The notes: generated by a model not told the origin, from the letters alone. A stretch of DNA of 64,000 bases from Paracoccus onchidii (GCF_028294535.1 NZ_JAQBIE010000003.1:124001-188000), one strand, 5' to 3'. Positions 1 to 10,199 are shown, counted from the stretch's first letter. Numbers and translations: made by a program.

Positions 1-1285
1 GCAGGGGCCCCGCAACCTTGCCCAACCCGACGCCGTTCTCTTCGGCAACCTGCTTGGCCGCCTGCTCCAGCTCGTCTCGCGTCCAGCTAGCATGCTGCAT
101 TGCGGCAGTCAATGATTTCAGCATACCACGGGATACCGAATCCAGCGACTTGGCCGCCTTGGGTTCGATTTCTATCGGCCGGGCGGTCAGGGCAAAGCGC
201 GCCTGATCAAGCATTTGCGGCAAAGTCCTGGCTTTTTCGCGCAACGCCGGCAACGCCGCGACCAGCCGCCCTTTTTGCTCGGCGGTCAGGGGCTCTTGCC
301 CGGTATCGGACAGGAAAACTTCCAACGCCTGAAGCAGATCGGCCTCGGGCATGGTTTTCAAATGATGGGCACTGACATGTTCCAGCTTCTTGAAATCGAG
401 CCGCGCCGGGGCCTTGCCGATCCCGTCCAGATCGAACCATTCGCGGGCCTGCCGGTCGTCAAAAAGCTCATCATCACCATGGCTCCAGCCCAGCCGCGCC
501 AGATAATTCCGCATCGCCGCCGGCGGATAGCCAAGCTGGGCAAATTCGTGCAAACCAACCGCTCCGTGGCGCTTGGACAGCTTTTTGCCGTCTTCACCAT
601 GGATCAACGGGATATGGGCGAAAACCGGGCGCGGCCACCCCATTGCGTCATAGATCTGGATCTGGCGCGCGGTGTTGGTCAGGTGGTCATCACCCCGAAT
701 GACATGCGTCACACCCATATCGTGATCATCCACAACAACCGCCAGCATGTAGGTCGGTGTACCATCGCTGCGCAACAGAACCATGTCGTCCAGCTGGTCA
801 TTGGCAACGCGCACATCGCCCTGCACGGCATCGGCGATGACGGTCTCGCCATCGCGTGGCGCCTTCAGCCTGATGGCGAAAGGGGTATCGGGCAGCTCGG
901 TGGCGTCGCGCCACGGGCTTTGAAAGGATTGACGGGGATTGGCTTCACGCCAGGCCGCGATTTCCTCGGCGGTCGAGAAACATTTATAGGCCTTGCCTGC
1001 GTCCAGCATCTGCTGGGCAACCTCGGCGTGGCGGGTCTTGGCGGCGAACTGGCTGACAGGCTCGCCGTCCCAATCCAGCCCAAGCCATTTCAACCCCTGC
1101 AAAATCGCCTCGGTCGCTTCGGGGGTCGAGCGGGCACGATCGGTATCCTCGATCCGCAACAGGAAACTGCCCCCCCGTGCGCGCGCATACAACCAATTGA
1201 ACAAGGCCGTGCGGGCCCCGCCAATATGCAGATAACCCGTCGGTGACGGAGCGAAACGGGTAACGATCTGGGCGTTGTCGGACAT
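1..1285 (-). CDS. gltX: Glutamate--tRNA ligase (GluRS), 3' end cut by the window edge
   Basis: Charges tRNA-Glu with glutamate in the cytosol. The minus-strand frame opens with [20 protein letters not shown] and carries the class I signature HIGG near residue 17 and the KMSKS-type loop KKLSKRHGA encoded around 565-585. The frame stays open to base 1, where the C-terminal helices are still being read (roughly 428 codons present; bacterial GluRS usually has 440-470), so about the last 20-40 residues lie outside the window. ATG at 1285 is preferred over the in-frame ATG at 1297 because GAAGG lies about six bases upstream of it. It is divergent from comEC. Confidence 0.95.
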   Translation of the reverse strand, partial: MSDNAQIVTRFAPSPTGYLHIGGARTALFNWLYARARGGSFLLRIEDTDRARSTPEATEAILQGLKWLGLDWDGEPVSQFAAKTRHAEVAQQMLDAGKAYKCFSTAEEIAAWREANPRQSFQSPWRDATELPDTPFAIRLKAPRDGETVIADAVQGDVRVANDQLDDMVLLRSDGTPTYMLAVVVDDHDMGVTHVIRGDDHLTNTARQIQIYDAMGWPRPVFAHIPLIHGEDGKKLSKRHGAVGLHEFAQLGYPPAAMRNYLARLGWSHGDDELFDDRQAREWFDLDGIGKAPARLDFKKLEHVSAHHLKTMPEADLLQALEVFLSDTGQEPLTAEQKGRLVAALPALREKARTLPQMLDQARFALTARPIEIEPKAAKSLDSVSRGMLKSLTAAMQHASWTRDELEQAAKQVAEENGVGLGKVAGPL

Positions 1286-1399
1286 TTGGACCTTCATGGG
1301 ACAATTTCACTGAGGGACATGGCGTCATTAACGCTTTGGTAAGCAGGCCATGCCATCTTTCTGGTGCTGACATAATTAACCGCTGTGGAAAGGACAAGA

Positions 1400-3616
1400 A
1401 TGACCACCCAGACCGGCACGAAGCACGGTTCGGGCGGGGCGGCCCAACCCCATGCCACGCTCGGCACCGGCCCCGGCTTTGCTCCGGTCGGGGTCGGCAG
1501 GGCCGGGCATGAAACGCCGCGAAAGCCCCGCCCGCCTGCCGCCGGCCGGGCGGGGCTTGTGGCGTGGCTGCCGGTTTGTCTGTCGCTGGGAATCGCGATC
1601 TGGTCAGGACTGCCATTGCCAAGGGGCGCGATCCTGTGGTTCGCAATCGCCGTGGTGATCCTGTGCGCTGGTCTCTGCGCGCAAAGGGCGATGCCATGGG
1701 CCGAGCGCGGTTGGATCGGTGCAGGAATGGCAGACGGCCTGCGGATAGGGGCAATGGGCATTGCCCTTGTCGCAACCGGCATCGGCCTGTCCGAGCTGCG
1801 CTCGGCACGCGTCGCCGCGCCGGTTCTGGAATGGCGCTATTACGGGCCGGTCGAGGGAAGGCTGGTTGAAATCGACCGCTCTGCGCGCGACCGGATTCGC
1901 CTGACGCTGGATCAGGTGCACCTGCGTGACCTGCCGCCGGAACGCACCCCTAGGCGGGTTCGCCTGTCACTGATCGGCGTCGATGAGGACAGCCTGCCAT
2001 CATTGGGGCAGCGGGCGATGATGACCGGGCATCTGGGGCCGCCGCCGGGGCCTGCATCGCCCGGCAGCTTCGATTTTCGCCGCCATGCCCGGTTTGCGGG
2101 GCTGGGTGCCGTCGGTTACACCCGAACCCCGGTTCTGGCGGTTGCACCTGCGCAAGACGGCATGTGGTGGATGCACCGCGCGCGCCTTGCACTTAGCGAC
2201 TCCATCGCCACCCGGATCGGCGGTCAAGAGGGTGCGGTCGCCGCCGCGCTGATGACCGGGGACCGGTCCGGCATTCACGAATCCACGAATGAGATCATGC
2301 GGGCATCGAACCTGTATCACATCATTTCGATCTCGGGACTGCATATGAGCATGCTGGCCGGCTTTGTCTATGCGGCGCTGCGCATCGGGTTGGTCATGGC
2401 GATGGCCTGGGGGGCTTTTGCGTCCCTCGCGGCGCACAAGATTGCGGCATGTGGCGCATTGCTGGCGGCAACGGCCTATCTGTGGCTGTCGGGCGGCGGT
2501 GTCGCGACCGAGCGTGCCTTTGTCATGGTCGCGGTCATGCTGGGTGCCATTCTGGTGGATCGGCGCGCGATCTCGTTGCGCACAGTGGCGGTCGCGGCGG
2601 CGATTATCCTGATCTACAGTCCGGAATCCCTGACCTCGCCGGGTTTTCAGATGAGCTTCGCCGCCACGGTCGCCCTTATCCTGTCCTACGGCCCCTGGTC
2701 GCGGCTTGCCCCACATGTTCCGATATGGCTGCGCCCTGTGGCGATGCTGCTGGTATCGTCATTGGTGGCGGGGCTGGCGACTTCGCCGATTGCGGCGGCA
2801 CATTTCAACCGAATGGCGCAATACGGGTTGCTGGCCAACCTGCTGGCCGTGCCGGTGATGGGCACATTCGTGATGCCGGCCGGTGTGATCGGCGCAATTC
2901 TGGCGCCGTTGGGGTTGGCGGGACCAGCCTTGTGGGTGATGGGGCTTGGCACGGCATGGATGCTGAAAGTCGCCGAATTCGTTGCCGGGCTTGGGGGGGC
3001 GGTGACGGCCATTCCCCTGCCCCCCGGCCCGACCGTCGCCTTGATGGAATTCGGCGCGGTGATTTGCGTCTTGTGTTGGCGGCACAACCTGTCACGCAGC
3101 CATTCACGCCTGTTGCGCGCGGGCTTTGTTTGCGGAACAGCCATGATGCTGACCTCGGCCGTGATTTGGCTTGGCGCCGAACGTCCCTTGCTGCTGATCG
3201 CGCCACAGGGGGAGGCCGTCGGTTTGATGACACCAGCGGGCCGTGCAATTTCCAAACCGGGTGGGGGGGCGTTCGTCGTCAAGTCGTGGCTTCGCGAGGA
3301 CGGGGACACCGCCCTGCAGGCGCAGGCCGCGCAGCGCCCTGCCTGGCGGGGCGACAAACGCGACCGCCAGGCAGGGTTGCCGGACGGCTGGCAAATCTGG
3401 CACCTGACGGGCAAGGGCGCAAGCGAACGGGCCAGACCGAAATGTCGTGAAAAGACCATCCTGGTTTCCACCGAGCCGCTCGACCTTCCCGCCGATGCAG
3501 CTTGTCTGATGCTCGATCCCAGAAAAATGCGTCAGACCGGCGCGATTGCCATCAACTTTGGCAAATCGGGGCCGATCCTGACCCAGACGGATTCCCCGCA
3601 GACACAGGATCGATAA
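1400..3616 (+). CDS. comEC: ComEC/Rec2 family DNA uptake channel protein
   Basis: Inner-membrane channel that takes single-stranded DNA into the cytoplasm in competent bacteria. The 738-residue protein has an N-terminal DUF4131-like region with hydrophobic segments (about residues 50-120), then the ComEC competence core with the family hallmark HIISISGLHMSMLAGF near residue 310 and a run of membrane helices. The C-terminal tail after residue about 590 is short and shows no HxHxDH metallo-beta-lactamase signature, as is common in alphaproteobacterial ComEC. The ATG at 1400 follows GGAAAGGA with good spacing; a GTG at 1385 in the same frame is less likely. Its stop codon abuts that of the convergent TfoX-like gene. 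Confidence 0.9.
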   Translation: MTTQTGTKHGSGGAAQPHATLGTGPGFAPVGVGRAGHETPRKPRPPAAGRAGLVAWLPVCLSLGIAIWSGLPLPRGAILWFAIAVVILCAGLCAQRAMPWAERGWIGAGMADGLRIGAMGIALVATGIGLSELRSARVAAPVLEWRYYGPVEGRLVEIDRSARDRIRLTLDQVHLRDLPPERTPRRVRLSLIGVDEDSLPSLGQRAMMTGHLGPPPGPASPGSFDFRRHARFAGLGAVGYTRTPVLAVAPAQDGMWWMHRARLALSDSIATRIGGQEGAVAAALMTGDRSGIHESTNEIMRASNLYHIISISGLHMSMLAGFVYAALRIGLVMAMAWGAFASLAAHKIAACGALLAATAYLWLSGGGVATERAFVMVAVMLGAILVDRRAISLRTVAVAAAIILIYSPESLTSPGFQMSFAATVALILSYGPWSRLAPHVPIWLRPVAMLLVSSLVAGLATSPIAAAHFNRMAQYGLLANLLAVPVMGTFVMPAGVIGAILAPLGLAGPALWVMGLGTAWMLKVAEFVAGLGGAVTAIPLPPGPTVALMEFGAVICVLCWRHNLSRSHSRLLRAGFVCGTAMMLTSAVIWLGAERPLLLIAPQGEAVGLMTPAGRAISKPGGGAFVVKSWLREDGDTALQAQAAQRPAWRGDKRDRQAGLPDGWQIWHLTGKGASERARPKCREKTILVSTEPLDLPADAACLMLDPRKMRQTGAIAINFGKSGPILTQTDSPQTQDR

Positions 3617-3943
3617 TCAGGGTTTGCGCAACCCGATTTCATCAAGCGCCGCTTCGATACCGGTCAGCGACGGCCCGCGCGTTTCCGCCACCAGACTATC
3701 GAATCGCTGCCGCAACGCTTTCTTTTCATCGCCGCGACAATCGTTCCACGGGCGCCCCTGCAACGCCATATGCATGACGTAATACCAGATGAAATGAGGT
3801 TTTTCCCCGGCGATCAACAGCGCCCGATATGCCTCATGCGCGCCGATCCGGCGCAGCGTCGCCGCATCGGACACCCCGGCCGCGATCAACGCCCTGGCAG
3901 TCGATGGACCGATATGCTTGATTGTGACCAGATCGCTATCCAT
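3617..3943 (-). CDS. TfoX/Sxy C-terminal domain protein
   Basis: A 108-residue protein that resembles the C-terminal (helix-hairpin-helix-like) domain of TfoX/Sxy competence regulators: near the start [17 protein letters not shown], then [18 protein letters not shown] and a helical tail. It lacks the N-terminal TfoX domain, which is usual for stand-alone members of this family. GGAAGG lies upstream of the ATG. It converges on comEC with no spacer between the stop codons and is divergent from miaB. Family knowledge links TfoX to competence, and the comEC neighbour fits that, but a role in DNA uptake here is inference. DNA binding through the HhH-like fold is possible. Confidence 0.82.
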   Translation of the reverse strand: MDSDLVTIKHIGPSTARALIAAGVSDAATLRRIGAHEAYRALLIAGEKPHFIWYYVMHMALQGRPWNDCRGDEKKALRQRFDSLVAETRGPSLTGIEAALDEIGLRKP

Positions 3944-4005
3944 CCCGACCTTCCCAAATCCTCTGCTTTCCTGTATCAGCCCCGGAACCTCAAGGACAGC
4001 ACGGC

Positions 4006-5349
4006 ATGAGTGATCACGACACCCCCGCCCAGGCGGCCAAGAAGCTTTTCATCAAGACTTACGGCTGCCAGATGAATGTTTACGACAGTCAGCGCATGGC
4101 CGAAGCCATGGGTGCCGAAGGCTATGTTCTGACCGAAAATCAGTCCGAGGCTGATATGGTGCTGCTGAACACGTGCCATATCCGCGAAAAAGCCGCCGAG
4201 AAACTGTATTCGGACCTTGGCCGCCTGAAACCGTTAAAGGCGGAAAGACCCGATCTGAAAATCGGCGTTGCAGGTTGTGTTGCTCAGGCCGAAGGCGAGG
4301 AAATCGTGCGCCGCATGCCGGTGGTGGATCTGGTCGTAGGGCCGCAGACCTATCACCGCCTGCCCGCCATGGTGCGGGGCGAAGCGCCCAAGATCATCAC
4401 CGACTTTCCCGAAGAGGATAAATTCGATCACCTGCCCCAACAGCGCGCCACGCGTCGCGCGCCGGCCGCGTTCCTGACCGTGCAGGAAGGCTGTGACAAG
4501 TTCTGCGCCTTCTGCGTGGTTCCCTATACCCGCGGGGCCGAGGTCAGTCGCCCGGTCGAACGGATCATGCGCGAGGCACGTGATCTGGTGGCCCGCGGCG
4601 TGCGCGAAATCACCCTGCTGGGCCAGAACGTGAATGGCTGGCATGGTATGGGCGAGGATGGGCGTGAATGGGGCTTTGGCCGGCTGATCCGCGCCTTGGG
4701 CGAGGCCGAGGGGCTCGAACGGATCCGCTATACGACCAGCCATCCCAATGACATGGCCGATGATCTGATCGAGGCGCATCGCGACGTGCCGCAATTGATG
4801 CCCTATCTGCATCTCCCGGTGCAATCGGGTAGCGACCGCATCCTGAAGGCGATGAACCGCAAACATACGGCGGAACAGTATCTGCGCCTGATCGATCGCA
4901 TTCGCGACGCGCGCCCGGACATCATGCTGACCAGCGATTTCATTGTTGGCTTCCCCGGCGAAACCGATCAGGATCATCAGGATACGTTGCGATTGATCGA
5001 ACAGGTCGACTTTGGCACCGCCTTCAGCTTCAAGTACTCGCCCCGCCCCGGCACCCCCGCCTATGAACGCGCCGAGGTCGATGGCGCGGTTGCAGACGCC
5101 CGCCTGCAGGAATTGCAGGCATTGCTGACGCGCCAGCAAAAGGCCGCCCAAGAAGGCATGGTCGGGCGCACAGTCGGTGTATTGCTGGAAAAACAGGGGC
5201 GCGAGGCCGGGCAGATGATCGGCAAATCGGATTACCTGCATTCGGTCTTTGTCGACACGACCACGGCGCAAATCGGTGATCTGCTGCAAGTTCGGATCAT
5301 CGAAAGCGCGTCGAACTCTTTGCACGGCAAGATCGTTTCCGCGACCTGA
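4006..5349 (+). CDS. miaB: tRNA (N6-isopentenyl adenosine-37-C2)-methylthiotransferase MiaB
   Basis: Radical SAM enzyme that adds the methylthio group to i6A37 of tRNAs reading UNN codons. In 447 residues it shows the three domains in order: an N-terminal UPF0004 domain with cysteines at 21, 57 and 91 for the auxiliary iron-sulfur cluster, the radical SAM barrel with CDKFCAFC at 163-170, and a C-terminal TRAM domain ending in [13 protein letters not shown]. Length is typical. AAGGA stands upstream of the ATG. In many alphaproteobacteria miaB is followed by phoH and ybeY; here it is followed directly by a double hairpin and the convergent ccoP. Confidence 0.97.
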   Translation: MSDHDTPAQAAKKLFIKTYGCQMNVYDSQRMAEAMGAEGYVLTENQSEADMVLLNTCHIREKAAEKLYSDLGRLKPLKAERPDLKIGVAGCVAQAEGEEIVRRMPVVDLVVGPQTYHRLPAMVRGEAPKIITDFPEEDKFDHLPQQRATRRAPAAFLTVQEGCDKFCAFCVVPYTRGAEVSRPVERIMREARDLVARGVREITLLGQNVNGWHGMGEDGREWGFGRLIRALGEAEGLERIRYTTSHPNDMADDLIEAHRDVPQLMPYLHLPVQSGSDRILKAMNRKHTAEQYLRLIDRIRDARPDIMLTSDFIVGFPGETDQDHQDTLRLIEQVDFGTAFSFKYSPRPGTPAYERAEVDGAVADARLQELQALLTRQQKAAQEGMVGRTVGVLLEKQGREAGQMIGKSDYLHSVFVDTTTAQIGDLLQVRIIESASNSLHGKIVSAT

Positions 5350-5384
5350 ACCCGGTCACAACCATTAGCACGCGCCGGAAAAGA

Positions 5385-5427
5385 ATGCCGGTCCCCATGG
5401 AACGCGCGAACAGGAGGGGACCGGCAT
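5385..5427 (+). terminator. Strong hairpin after miaB (first of a twin pair)
   Basis: Perfect 12-bp inverted repeat, ATGCCGGTCCCC (5385-5396) pairing with GGGGACCGGCAT (5416-5427), 35 bases after the miaB stop and followed by CTTT. The 19-base loop ATGGAACGCGCGAACAGGA is much longer than in a usual intrinsic terminator and recurs in the next hairpin. Most likely it ends or stabilises the miaB transcript. Confidence 0.7.
5393..5415 (+). repeat. Loop repeat, copy 1
   Basis: The 23-base stretch starting CCCCATGGAACGCGCGAACA and ending GGA matches 5514-5536 at 22 of 23 positions. It spans the end of the 5' stem arm and the loop of the first hairpin. The flanking stems differ between the two copies, so the loop is the conserved part. 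Confidence 0.8.
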
Positions 5428-5507
5428 CTTTCACGCGGACCAGCCTGCGCGAAAGCCTGTGATCACATGGCGGCGGCATTCTGGCCGAAGCCCGGATCCG
5501 AATGGAC

Positions 5508-5548
5508 GGCCGCCCCCATGAAACGCGCGAACAGGACAGGGAGCGGCC
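5508..5548 (+). terminator. Second hairpin with the same loop sequence
   Basis: GGCCGCCCCC (5508-5517) pairs with GGGAGCGGCC (5539-5548) with one mismatch, and CTTTTC follows, so it is a plausible intrinsic terminator on the plus strand. It lies 47 bases beyond the convergent ccoP stop. Its loop repeats that of the hairpin at 5385-5427 although the stems are different. Confidence 0.6.
5514..5536 (+). repeat. Loop repeat, copy 2
   Basis: CCCCATGAAACGCGCGAACA followed by GGA; 22 of 23 bases identical to 5393-5415 (the only change is G to A after the ATG). The copies are 121 bases apart in the same orientation. Confidence 0.8.
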
Positions 5549-5594
5549 CTTTTCACCCCATGGAACAAGAGGTGAAGCTGGTGGATTGGCCGGA

Positions 5595-6611
5595 CTATTC
5601 GCCCCCGCCCAACCCGTGAACATAGGCCGAGACGGCGCGAATATCAGCCTCGCTCAGCCGCGAGGCCCAGGCAGGCATCACCCCGAACGGCCCTTCGGCC
5701 ACGATGCGGGTAATGCTTGCCGGGTCGTCGCCATAAAGCCAGACGGCATCGGCCAGATTCGGCGCGCCCTGCATCCGATCGCCAGTGCCGTCATCCATAT
5801 GGCAGGCCGAGCAATTATCGGCATAGATCTCGGCCCCGGCGGCGGCCATGGCATCGTCATGCGGACGATCCGACAGCGACAGCACATAGTTCACCACCTG
5901 GCTTATCTGACCACGATCCAGCAAACCATCGGTTCCAAAGCGCGGCATCTCGGAATACCGGCTGTCATCATCCAGCGGATCGCGGATGCCATGCTGGATA
6001 GTGGTGTGAATGTCTTCCAAGGTTCCACCCCACAGCCAGTCATTGTCCAGCAGGTTGGGATAACCCTTTGCCCCGGCAGCGCCCGAACCGTGGCATTGCG
6101 CACACCATGTCCGGAACACCGCCCCGCCTGCATTGGTGGCATAGTTCGACAATTCGTCATCACCTGCGATCTCGGTCAACTCGACCGAGGCCAGCCTGTT
6201 GGCGACAGGAGCGTTTGCCTGATCAAATCGTTCGATCTCGGCGGCGACCTGTTTGCGCGTATTGGTTTGCAACAAGCCGCTCGTCGCACCGGTGATCAAC
6301 GGAATGGCCGGATAGGCGATCACATAGCCGATCGCCCAGACAATCGTGACATAGAAGGTCCACAGCCACCAGCGCGGCATCGGATTGTCGTATTCGGTGA
6401 TCCCGTCCCATTCGTGACCGGTCGAGGGAACCTCGTGCATCGCCACGCCATGACGGCCCTTGCGGCGGTGCTTGGGCGCCTCGGGCTTGTCAGGTGCGGC
6501 CCGCGGCGGGATCTCGCCCGCGATCTTGGCGGCATGTTCGCTGTCGGCGGCTTCGCGCCCCAGGCTGATCTGATCGTCCTTGCCCGGCTTTTGGTCCTTT
6601 TCGTCGGCCAT
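5595..6611 (-). CDS. ccoP: Cytochrome c oxidase cbb3-type subunit III (diheme), CcoP
   Basis: Membrane-anchored diheme cytochrome c that passes electrons to the CcoNO core of the high-affinity cbb3 oxidase. The 338-residue protein has a charged cytosolic N-terminus, one membrane helix at about 81-101 ([20 protein letters not shown]), and two periplasmic c-heme sites, CAQCH at 170-174 and CSACH at 267-271, each with a downstream Met ligand candidate. It is the last gene of ccoNOQP; its ATG shares one base with the ccoQ stop (TGATG). Expression should follow the FNR-controlled ccoN promoter. Confidence 0.97.
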   Translation of the reverse strand: MADEKDQKPGKDDQISLGREAADSEHAAKIAGEIPPRAAPDKPEAPKHRRKGRHGVAMHEVPSTGHEWDGITEYDNPMPRWWLWTFYVTIVWAIGYVIAYPAIPLITGATSGLLQTNTRKQVAAEIERFDQANAPVANRLASVELTEIAGDDELSNYATNAGGAVFRTWCAQCHGSGAAGAKGYPNLLDNDWLWGGTLEDIHTTIQHGIRDPLDDDSRYSEMPRFGTDGLLDRGQISQVVNYVLSLSDRPHDDAMAAAGAEIYADNCSACHMDDGTGDRMQGAPNLADAVWLYGDDPASITRIVAEGPFGVMPAWASRLSEADIRAVSAYVHGLGGGE

Positions 6612-6799
6612 CAGCGGTCCTCCTTGTGTTCCGCCTCGGCGGGACGGCTTTCATTGCGAAAGATGCTTTCGGCGGCGTCCTTTTGAAGGGCGCGCGATCC
6701 CGGCCTGAAAACGAACAGGATCACCCCCACGAAGAACAGCGTCAAAGCCAGAAGCGCCCAGCTGTCGGCCAGTTGTCTCAGGAAGCTATAGGTTTCCAT
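6611..6799 (-). CDS. ccoQ: cbb3-type cytochrome oxidase small subunit CcoQ
   Basis: A 62-residue single-span membrane protein, [20 protein letters not shown] and onward, with the hydrophobic helix at about 13-32 and a charged cytosolic tail rich in E, K and R. CcoQ stabilises the CcoP-CcoNO core complex, and in Rhodobacter it also affects oxygen signalling from the oxidase. GAGGAGG lies eight bases before the ATG at 6799, which settles the start. It lies between ccoO (10-base gap) and ccoP (one-base overlap). Confidence 0.93.
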   Translation of the reverse strand: METYSFLRQLADSWALLALTLFFVGVILFVFRPGSRALQKDAAESIFRNESRPAEAEHKEDR

Positions 6800-6809
6800 C
6801 GCGACCTCC

Positions 6810-7535
6810 TCAGCGGTTGTCATCCGGCTCGAAGGTCGAGAAATCGACCATCGTGCCAAGCACCTGAAGATAGGCGATCAGCGCGTCCATCTCGGTCAGT
6901 TGCGGCTGCCGGTCGAAATTGCGTTGCTGCGCCCCCGGATAACGTTCTTCCAGACCCGAGGCATCGGCATCGGGATTTGCCTGTGCCCGGAAATCCGAAA
7001 CCGCATTGGCGATCATCTCTTCGTCATAGGGCACGCCGACCAGGGCATCGGTTTTCAACCGCTGCTCGATATGATCGGGATAGATGACGCGATCGCGCAG
7101 GAAGGCATATTTCGGCATGATCGATTCCGGCACGACCGACTGGGGATCGACCAGGTGGTCGATATGCCATTCATCCGAATAGCGTCCCCCGACCCGCGCC
7201 AGATCCGGCCCGGTACGCTTGGACCCCCACTGGAAAGGGTGATCATACATCGATTCCGCTGCCAGGCTGTAATGACCGTAACGCTCGACCTCGTCGCGCA
7301 TCGGGCGGATCATCTGGCTGTGACAAACATAACAACCCTCGCGGACATAGACGTCACGCCCCTTGAGTTCGAGCGGCGTATAGGGCCGCACGCCCTCGAC
7401 CTTTTCGATGGTGTTCTGCAGATAGAACAGCGGCACGATCTCGACGATGCCGCCGATGGTGACGACAAGAAACGAGAACACCAGCAGAAGCGATGCGTTC
7501 TTCTCGAGGATCTTGTGCTTGGACAGAATTGACAT
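6810..7535 (-). CDS. ccoO: Cytochrome c oxidase cbb3-type subunit II (monoheme), CcoO
   Basis: Membrane-bound monoheme cytochrome c of the cbb3 oxidase. The 241-residue protein has an N-terminal membrane anchor (about 15-38), one c-heme site CYVCH at 68-72 followed by SQMIRP, and a family-typical periplasmic domain in which [15 protein letters not shown] lies near residue 170. It sits between ccoN (12-base gap) and ccoQ in the standard order. Confidence 0.97.
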   Translation of the reverse strand: MSILSKHKILEKNASLLLVFSFLVVTIGGIVEIVPLFYLQNTIEKVEGVRPYTPLELKGRDVYVREGCYVCHSQMIRPMRDEVERYGHYSLAAESMYDHPFQWGSKRTGPDLARVGGRYSDEWHIDHLVDPQSVVPESIMPKYAFLRDRVIYPDHIEQRLKTDALVGVPYDEEMIANAVSDFRAQANPDADASGLEERYPGAQQRNFDRQPQLTEMDALIAYLQVLGTMVDFSTFEPDDNR

Positions 7536-7547
7536 GTTCGGATCCCC

Positions 7548-9152
7548 TTATTCGGCCGGCACGGCGATGGCCGTGACATGCGCCTTTGGCTGACGCGCGA
7601 CGGTTGCCCAAAGGTTCCATGCCATGATGATGCCACCGGTCAGATACAGCACACCACCCAGTGCACGTACGACGTTCATGGCGAACTTGGCCTGAACGGT
7701 GTCGGCAAAGGCGTTGACCAGGAAGCCCTGACTGTCGACCTCGCGCCACATCAGCCCTTCCATGATGCCCGACACCCACATCGACGCCGCGTAAAGAACC
7801 AGTCCGATCGTCGCCAGCCAGAAATGCCAGCTGACCAGGTTCAGGCTGTACAGCTTTTCACGACCCCAAAGACGCGGCACCAGATAGTACAATGCACCAA
7901 AGGTGATCATGCCGTTCCAGCCAAGCGCACCGGAATGCACGTGACCAATGGTCCAGTCGGTGTAATGCGACAGGCTGTTCACGGCCTTGATCGACATCAT
8001 CGGCCCTTCAAATGTCGCCATGCCGTAAAAGCCCACGGCCACCACCATCATGCGGATGATCGGGTCGGTGCGCAGCTTGTCCCAGGCACCGGAAAGGGTC
8101 ATCAGACCGTTGATCATGCCGCCCCAGCTGGGCATCCACAGCATGATCGAGAACACCATTCCCAGCGTCGCAGCCCATTCAGGCAAAGCGGTGTAATGCA
8201 GGTGGTGCGGACCCGCCCAGATATACAGGAAGATCAGTGCCCAGAAATGGATGATCGACAGCTTGTAGCTATAGACCGGTCGCTCGGCCTGTTTCGGGAT
8301 GAAGTAATACATCATCCCCAGAAACCCTGCGGTCAGGAAAAAGCCCACGGCGTTATGGCCATACCACCACTGCACCATCGCGTCCTGCACACCCGAGAAT
8401 ACCTGCACGGATTTGCTGCCGAAGATGCTGACCGGAATCGACAGGTTGTTGACGACATGCAGCATCGCGATGGTCACGATGAAGGACAGATAGAACCAGT
8501 TCGCGACATAGATATGGGGTTCCTTGCGCTTGACGACGGTGCCAAGGAACACGGCCAGATAGGCCAGCCAGACGATCGTCAGCCACCAGTCGACATACCA
8601 TTCCGGCTCGGCATATTCCTTGGATTGGGTTGCCCCGGCGATATAGCCGGTCGCCGCCAGCACGATGAACAGCTGATAACCCCAGAACACGAACCAGGCC
8701 GTGTTTCCGCCCCAAAGCCGCGCCGCCGAGGTCCGCTGCACGACATAGAAAGACGTGGCGATCAACGCGTTGCCGCCAAACGCAAAAATGACCGCGCTGG
8801 TATGCAGCGGCCGCAGCTTGCCGAAATTGGTATAGCCGTTGAACAGATCGCTGAAATTCAGGGCCGGAAAGGCAAGCTGAAAGGCGATGACCACGCCGAC
8901 CAGAAATCCGACCACACCCCAGAATGTGGTCGCGATCACCCCGGCGCGCACCACGTCATCCATGTATTCGTTCGGATTTGGCTTCTTCACCGGCTCGTCT
9001 ATCTGGCGAAGCACCCAGATGAACATGCCGGCTGCCACAACCATGATGATCAGCGCATTGACCATATAGGCCGGATCATGCGCCAGGTTTGCTCCGATCG
9101 CTGCCGCAAAGGCGACAACCCCAAGCAGTATCAGCTTGACGTAATTCCCCAT
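7548..9152 (-). CDS. ccoN: Cytochrome c oxidase cbb3-type subunit I, CcoN
   Basis: Catalytic heme-copper subunit that reduces oxygen to water and pumps protons at low oxygen. The protein has 534 residues and about twelve membrane helices; the conserved stretches [40 protein letters not shown] and [20 protein letters not shown] carry the expected heme and copper histidines. ATG 9152 (MGNYVKLIL) fits the family start; an in-frame ATG 39 bases upstream (9191) is possible but adds an unlikely polar leader. It is first in ccoNOQP and is transcribed away from two FNR boxes at 9257-9293. Confidence 0.97.
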   Translation of the reverse strand: MGNYVKLILLGVVAFAAAIGANLAHDPAYMVNALIIMVVAAGMFIWVLRQIDEPVKKPNPNEYMDDVVRAGVIATTFWGVVGFLVGVVIAFQLAFPALNFSDLFNGYTNFGKLRPLHTSAVIFAFGGNALIATSFYVVQRTSAARLWGGNTAWFVFWGYQLFIVLAATGYIAGATQSKEYAEPEWYVDWWLTIVWLAYLAVFLGTVVKRKEPHIYVANWFYLSFIVTIAMLHVVNNLSIPVSIFGSKSVQVFSGVQDAMVQWWYGHNAVGFFLTAGFLGMMYYFIPKQAERPVYSYKLSIIHFWALIFLYIWAGPHHLHYTALPEWAATLGMVFSIMLWMPSWGGMINGLMTLSGAWDKLRTDPIIRMMVVAVGFYGMATFEGPMMSIKAVNSLSHYTDWTIGHVHSGALGWNGMITFGALYYLVPRLWGREKLYSLNLVSWHFWLATIGLVLYAASMWVSGIMEGLMWREVDSQGFLVNAFADTVQAKFAMNVVRALGGVLYLTGGIIMAWNLWATVARQPKAHVTAIAVPAE

Positions 9153-9256
9153 GATACTCCGCGTCCCGTTCCCATGTGTTCCGGCCCGCACGAATCACGC
9201 GTGTTGGCCCTGCTGTTCGCATTGTTCACGATTAGGACAGTTTCGGGAAACAAACC

Positions 9257-9270
9257 TTGATCTGGGTCAA
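9257..9270. promoter_or_regulatory. FNR/FnrL binding site 1, ccoN-usp intergenic region
   Basis: TTGATCTGGGTCAA matches the FNR consensus TTGAT-N4-ATCAA at all but one position. It lies 105 bases before the ccoN start, so a class II promoter centred 41.5 bases from it would give a leader of about 70 bases. The 16-mer TTGATCTGGGTCAAGG occurs identically in the fnr-hemN region at 10951. Confidence 0.85.
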
Positions 9271-9279
9271 GGTCGCGAT

Positions 9280-9293
9280 TTGACACGGATCAA
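9280..9293. promoter_or_regulatory. FNR/FnrL binding site 2, ccoN-usp intergenic region
   Basis: TTGACACGGATCAA is a second FNR-type box whose start lies 23 bases after that of site 1. It is closer to the plus-strand usp gene and may activate it, leaving site 1 for ccoN; which box serves which promoter cannot be decided from sequence alone. Confidence 0.75.
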
Positions 9294-9349
9294 GGACGCA
9301 ATCGACCAACCTGCCACAGTGGTCCCGGATAAAGGCACAGGAGAGCATG

Positions 9350-10189
9350 ATGGCATACAAGACCATATTGACGGTGCTGACGGCACCCGAACAGATCCCG
9401 CAACTGGACGCCGCCGCGATCATGGCCACGCGCGAGGATGCCCATCTCGACGTCATGTGCATCGGTATCGATCACAGCCATGCCGGGTATTACTTTCCCG
9501 GCGCGACGCCCTATGCCTATCAGGATGTGATAGATCAGGCGATAGTTCGCGCAAAGCGTTTGGAAGAGGTCGTTCGAACCCATCTGGCCCCCTCGACAGA
9601 CCTCAGATGGGCGGCCGAATCTGCCGTCGCCCAGATCGGCAGCATCTCGTCACTGGTGGGAATGCGTGCGCGGTTCTCGGATCTGACGGTGCTGGGGCGC
9701 CCCTATTGCGATGGCGCTGACGCCGATACCGAGGCCGTTGTCGAAGCCGCCCTTTTCGAAGGCAGTTGCCCGGTTCTGGTAGTGCCCGAATCCGGCCTGC
9801 CCGCCCCTGCCCCACGTCATATCATGATCGCCTGGAACCAATCCGCCGAGGCAATGACCGCCGTGCGCCGTTCACTGCCCATGCTGAAACAGGCGGAAAC
9901 GGTCGAGGTCACGCTGGTCGATCCCCGGCGCAGCGGCCCGGAACGTTCCGATCCCGGAGGTGCGCTGACGCAAATGCTGGCGCGTCACGGGGTGCGCGCC
10001 GAGATCGCGGTGCTTGCCCGGATGGAACCGGCGATCAGCGATGAATTGATGCGCCGCGCGACCGAGATCGGCGCCGACATGATCGTGATGGGGGCCTATG
10101 GGCATTCACGCTTTCGCGAAGCGATCCTGGGCGGCGCGACCCGCAACATGCTGGAAAAAACCACCTTGCCGATATTGATGGCGCACTGA
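9350..10189 (+). CDS. Universal stress protein, tandem UspA domains
   Basis: A 279-residue cytosolic protein with two UspA folds. The first starts KTILTVLTAPEQIPQLDAA and the second PRHIMIAWNQSAEAMTAVRR; the C-terminal half keeps the nucleotide-binding loop GAYGHSRFREAILGGATRNML. AGGAG stands six bases before ATG 9350, which is better than the three-base spacing for the preceding ATG at 9347. A usp gene between cco and fnr is familiar from Paracoccus and Rhodobacter, and the FNR box at 9280 suggests induction at low oxygen. The exact role of these proteins is unknown; ATP binding and stress survival are family knowledge. Confidence 0.9.
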   Translation: MAYKTILTVLTAPEQIPQLDAAAIMATREDAHLDVMCIGIDHSHAGYYFPGATPYAYQDVIDQAIVRAKRLEEVVRTHLAPSTDLRWAAESAVAQIGSISSLVGMRARFSDLTVLGRPYCDGADADTEAVVEAALFEGSCPVLVVPESGLPAPAPRHIMIAWNQSAEAMTAVRRSLPMLKQAETVEVTLVDPRRSGPERSDPGGALTQMLARHGVRAEIAVLARMEPAISDELMRRATEIGADMIVMGAYGHSRFREAILGGATRNMLEKTTLPILMAH

Positions 10190-10199
10190 GCCTGACGGC

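Noticed and set aside
5400..5411. LexA-type site GAAC...GAAC in the miaB-ccoP gap
   Set aside because: The half-sites are separated by four bases; the alphaproteobacterial LexA box needs seven.
5397..5462. Small peptide frame starting at the ATG in the first hairpin loop (MERANRRGPASFTRTSLRES)
   Set aside because: The start is buried in a stem-loop with no ribosome site. The second loop's ATG opens a frame sharing only the first residues, so coding conservation is not supported.
7578..9260. A 560-codon plus-strand frame opposite ccoN
   Set aside because: Low-complexity H/R/D/Q translation without motifs; ccoN on the other strand has all expected heme-copper oxidase signatures.
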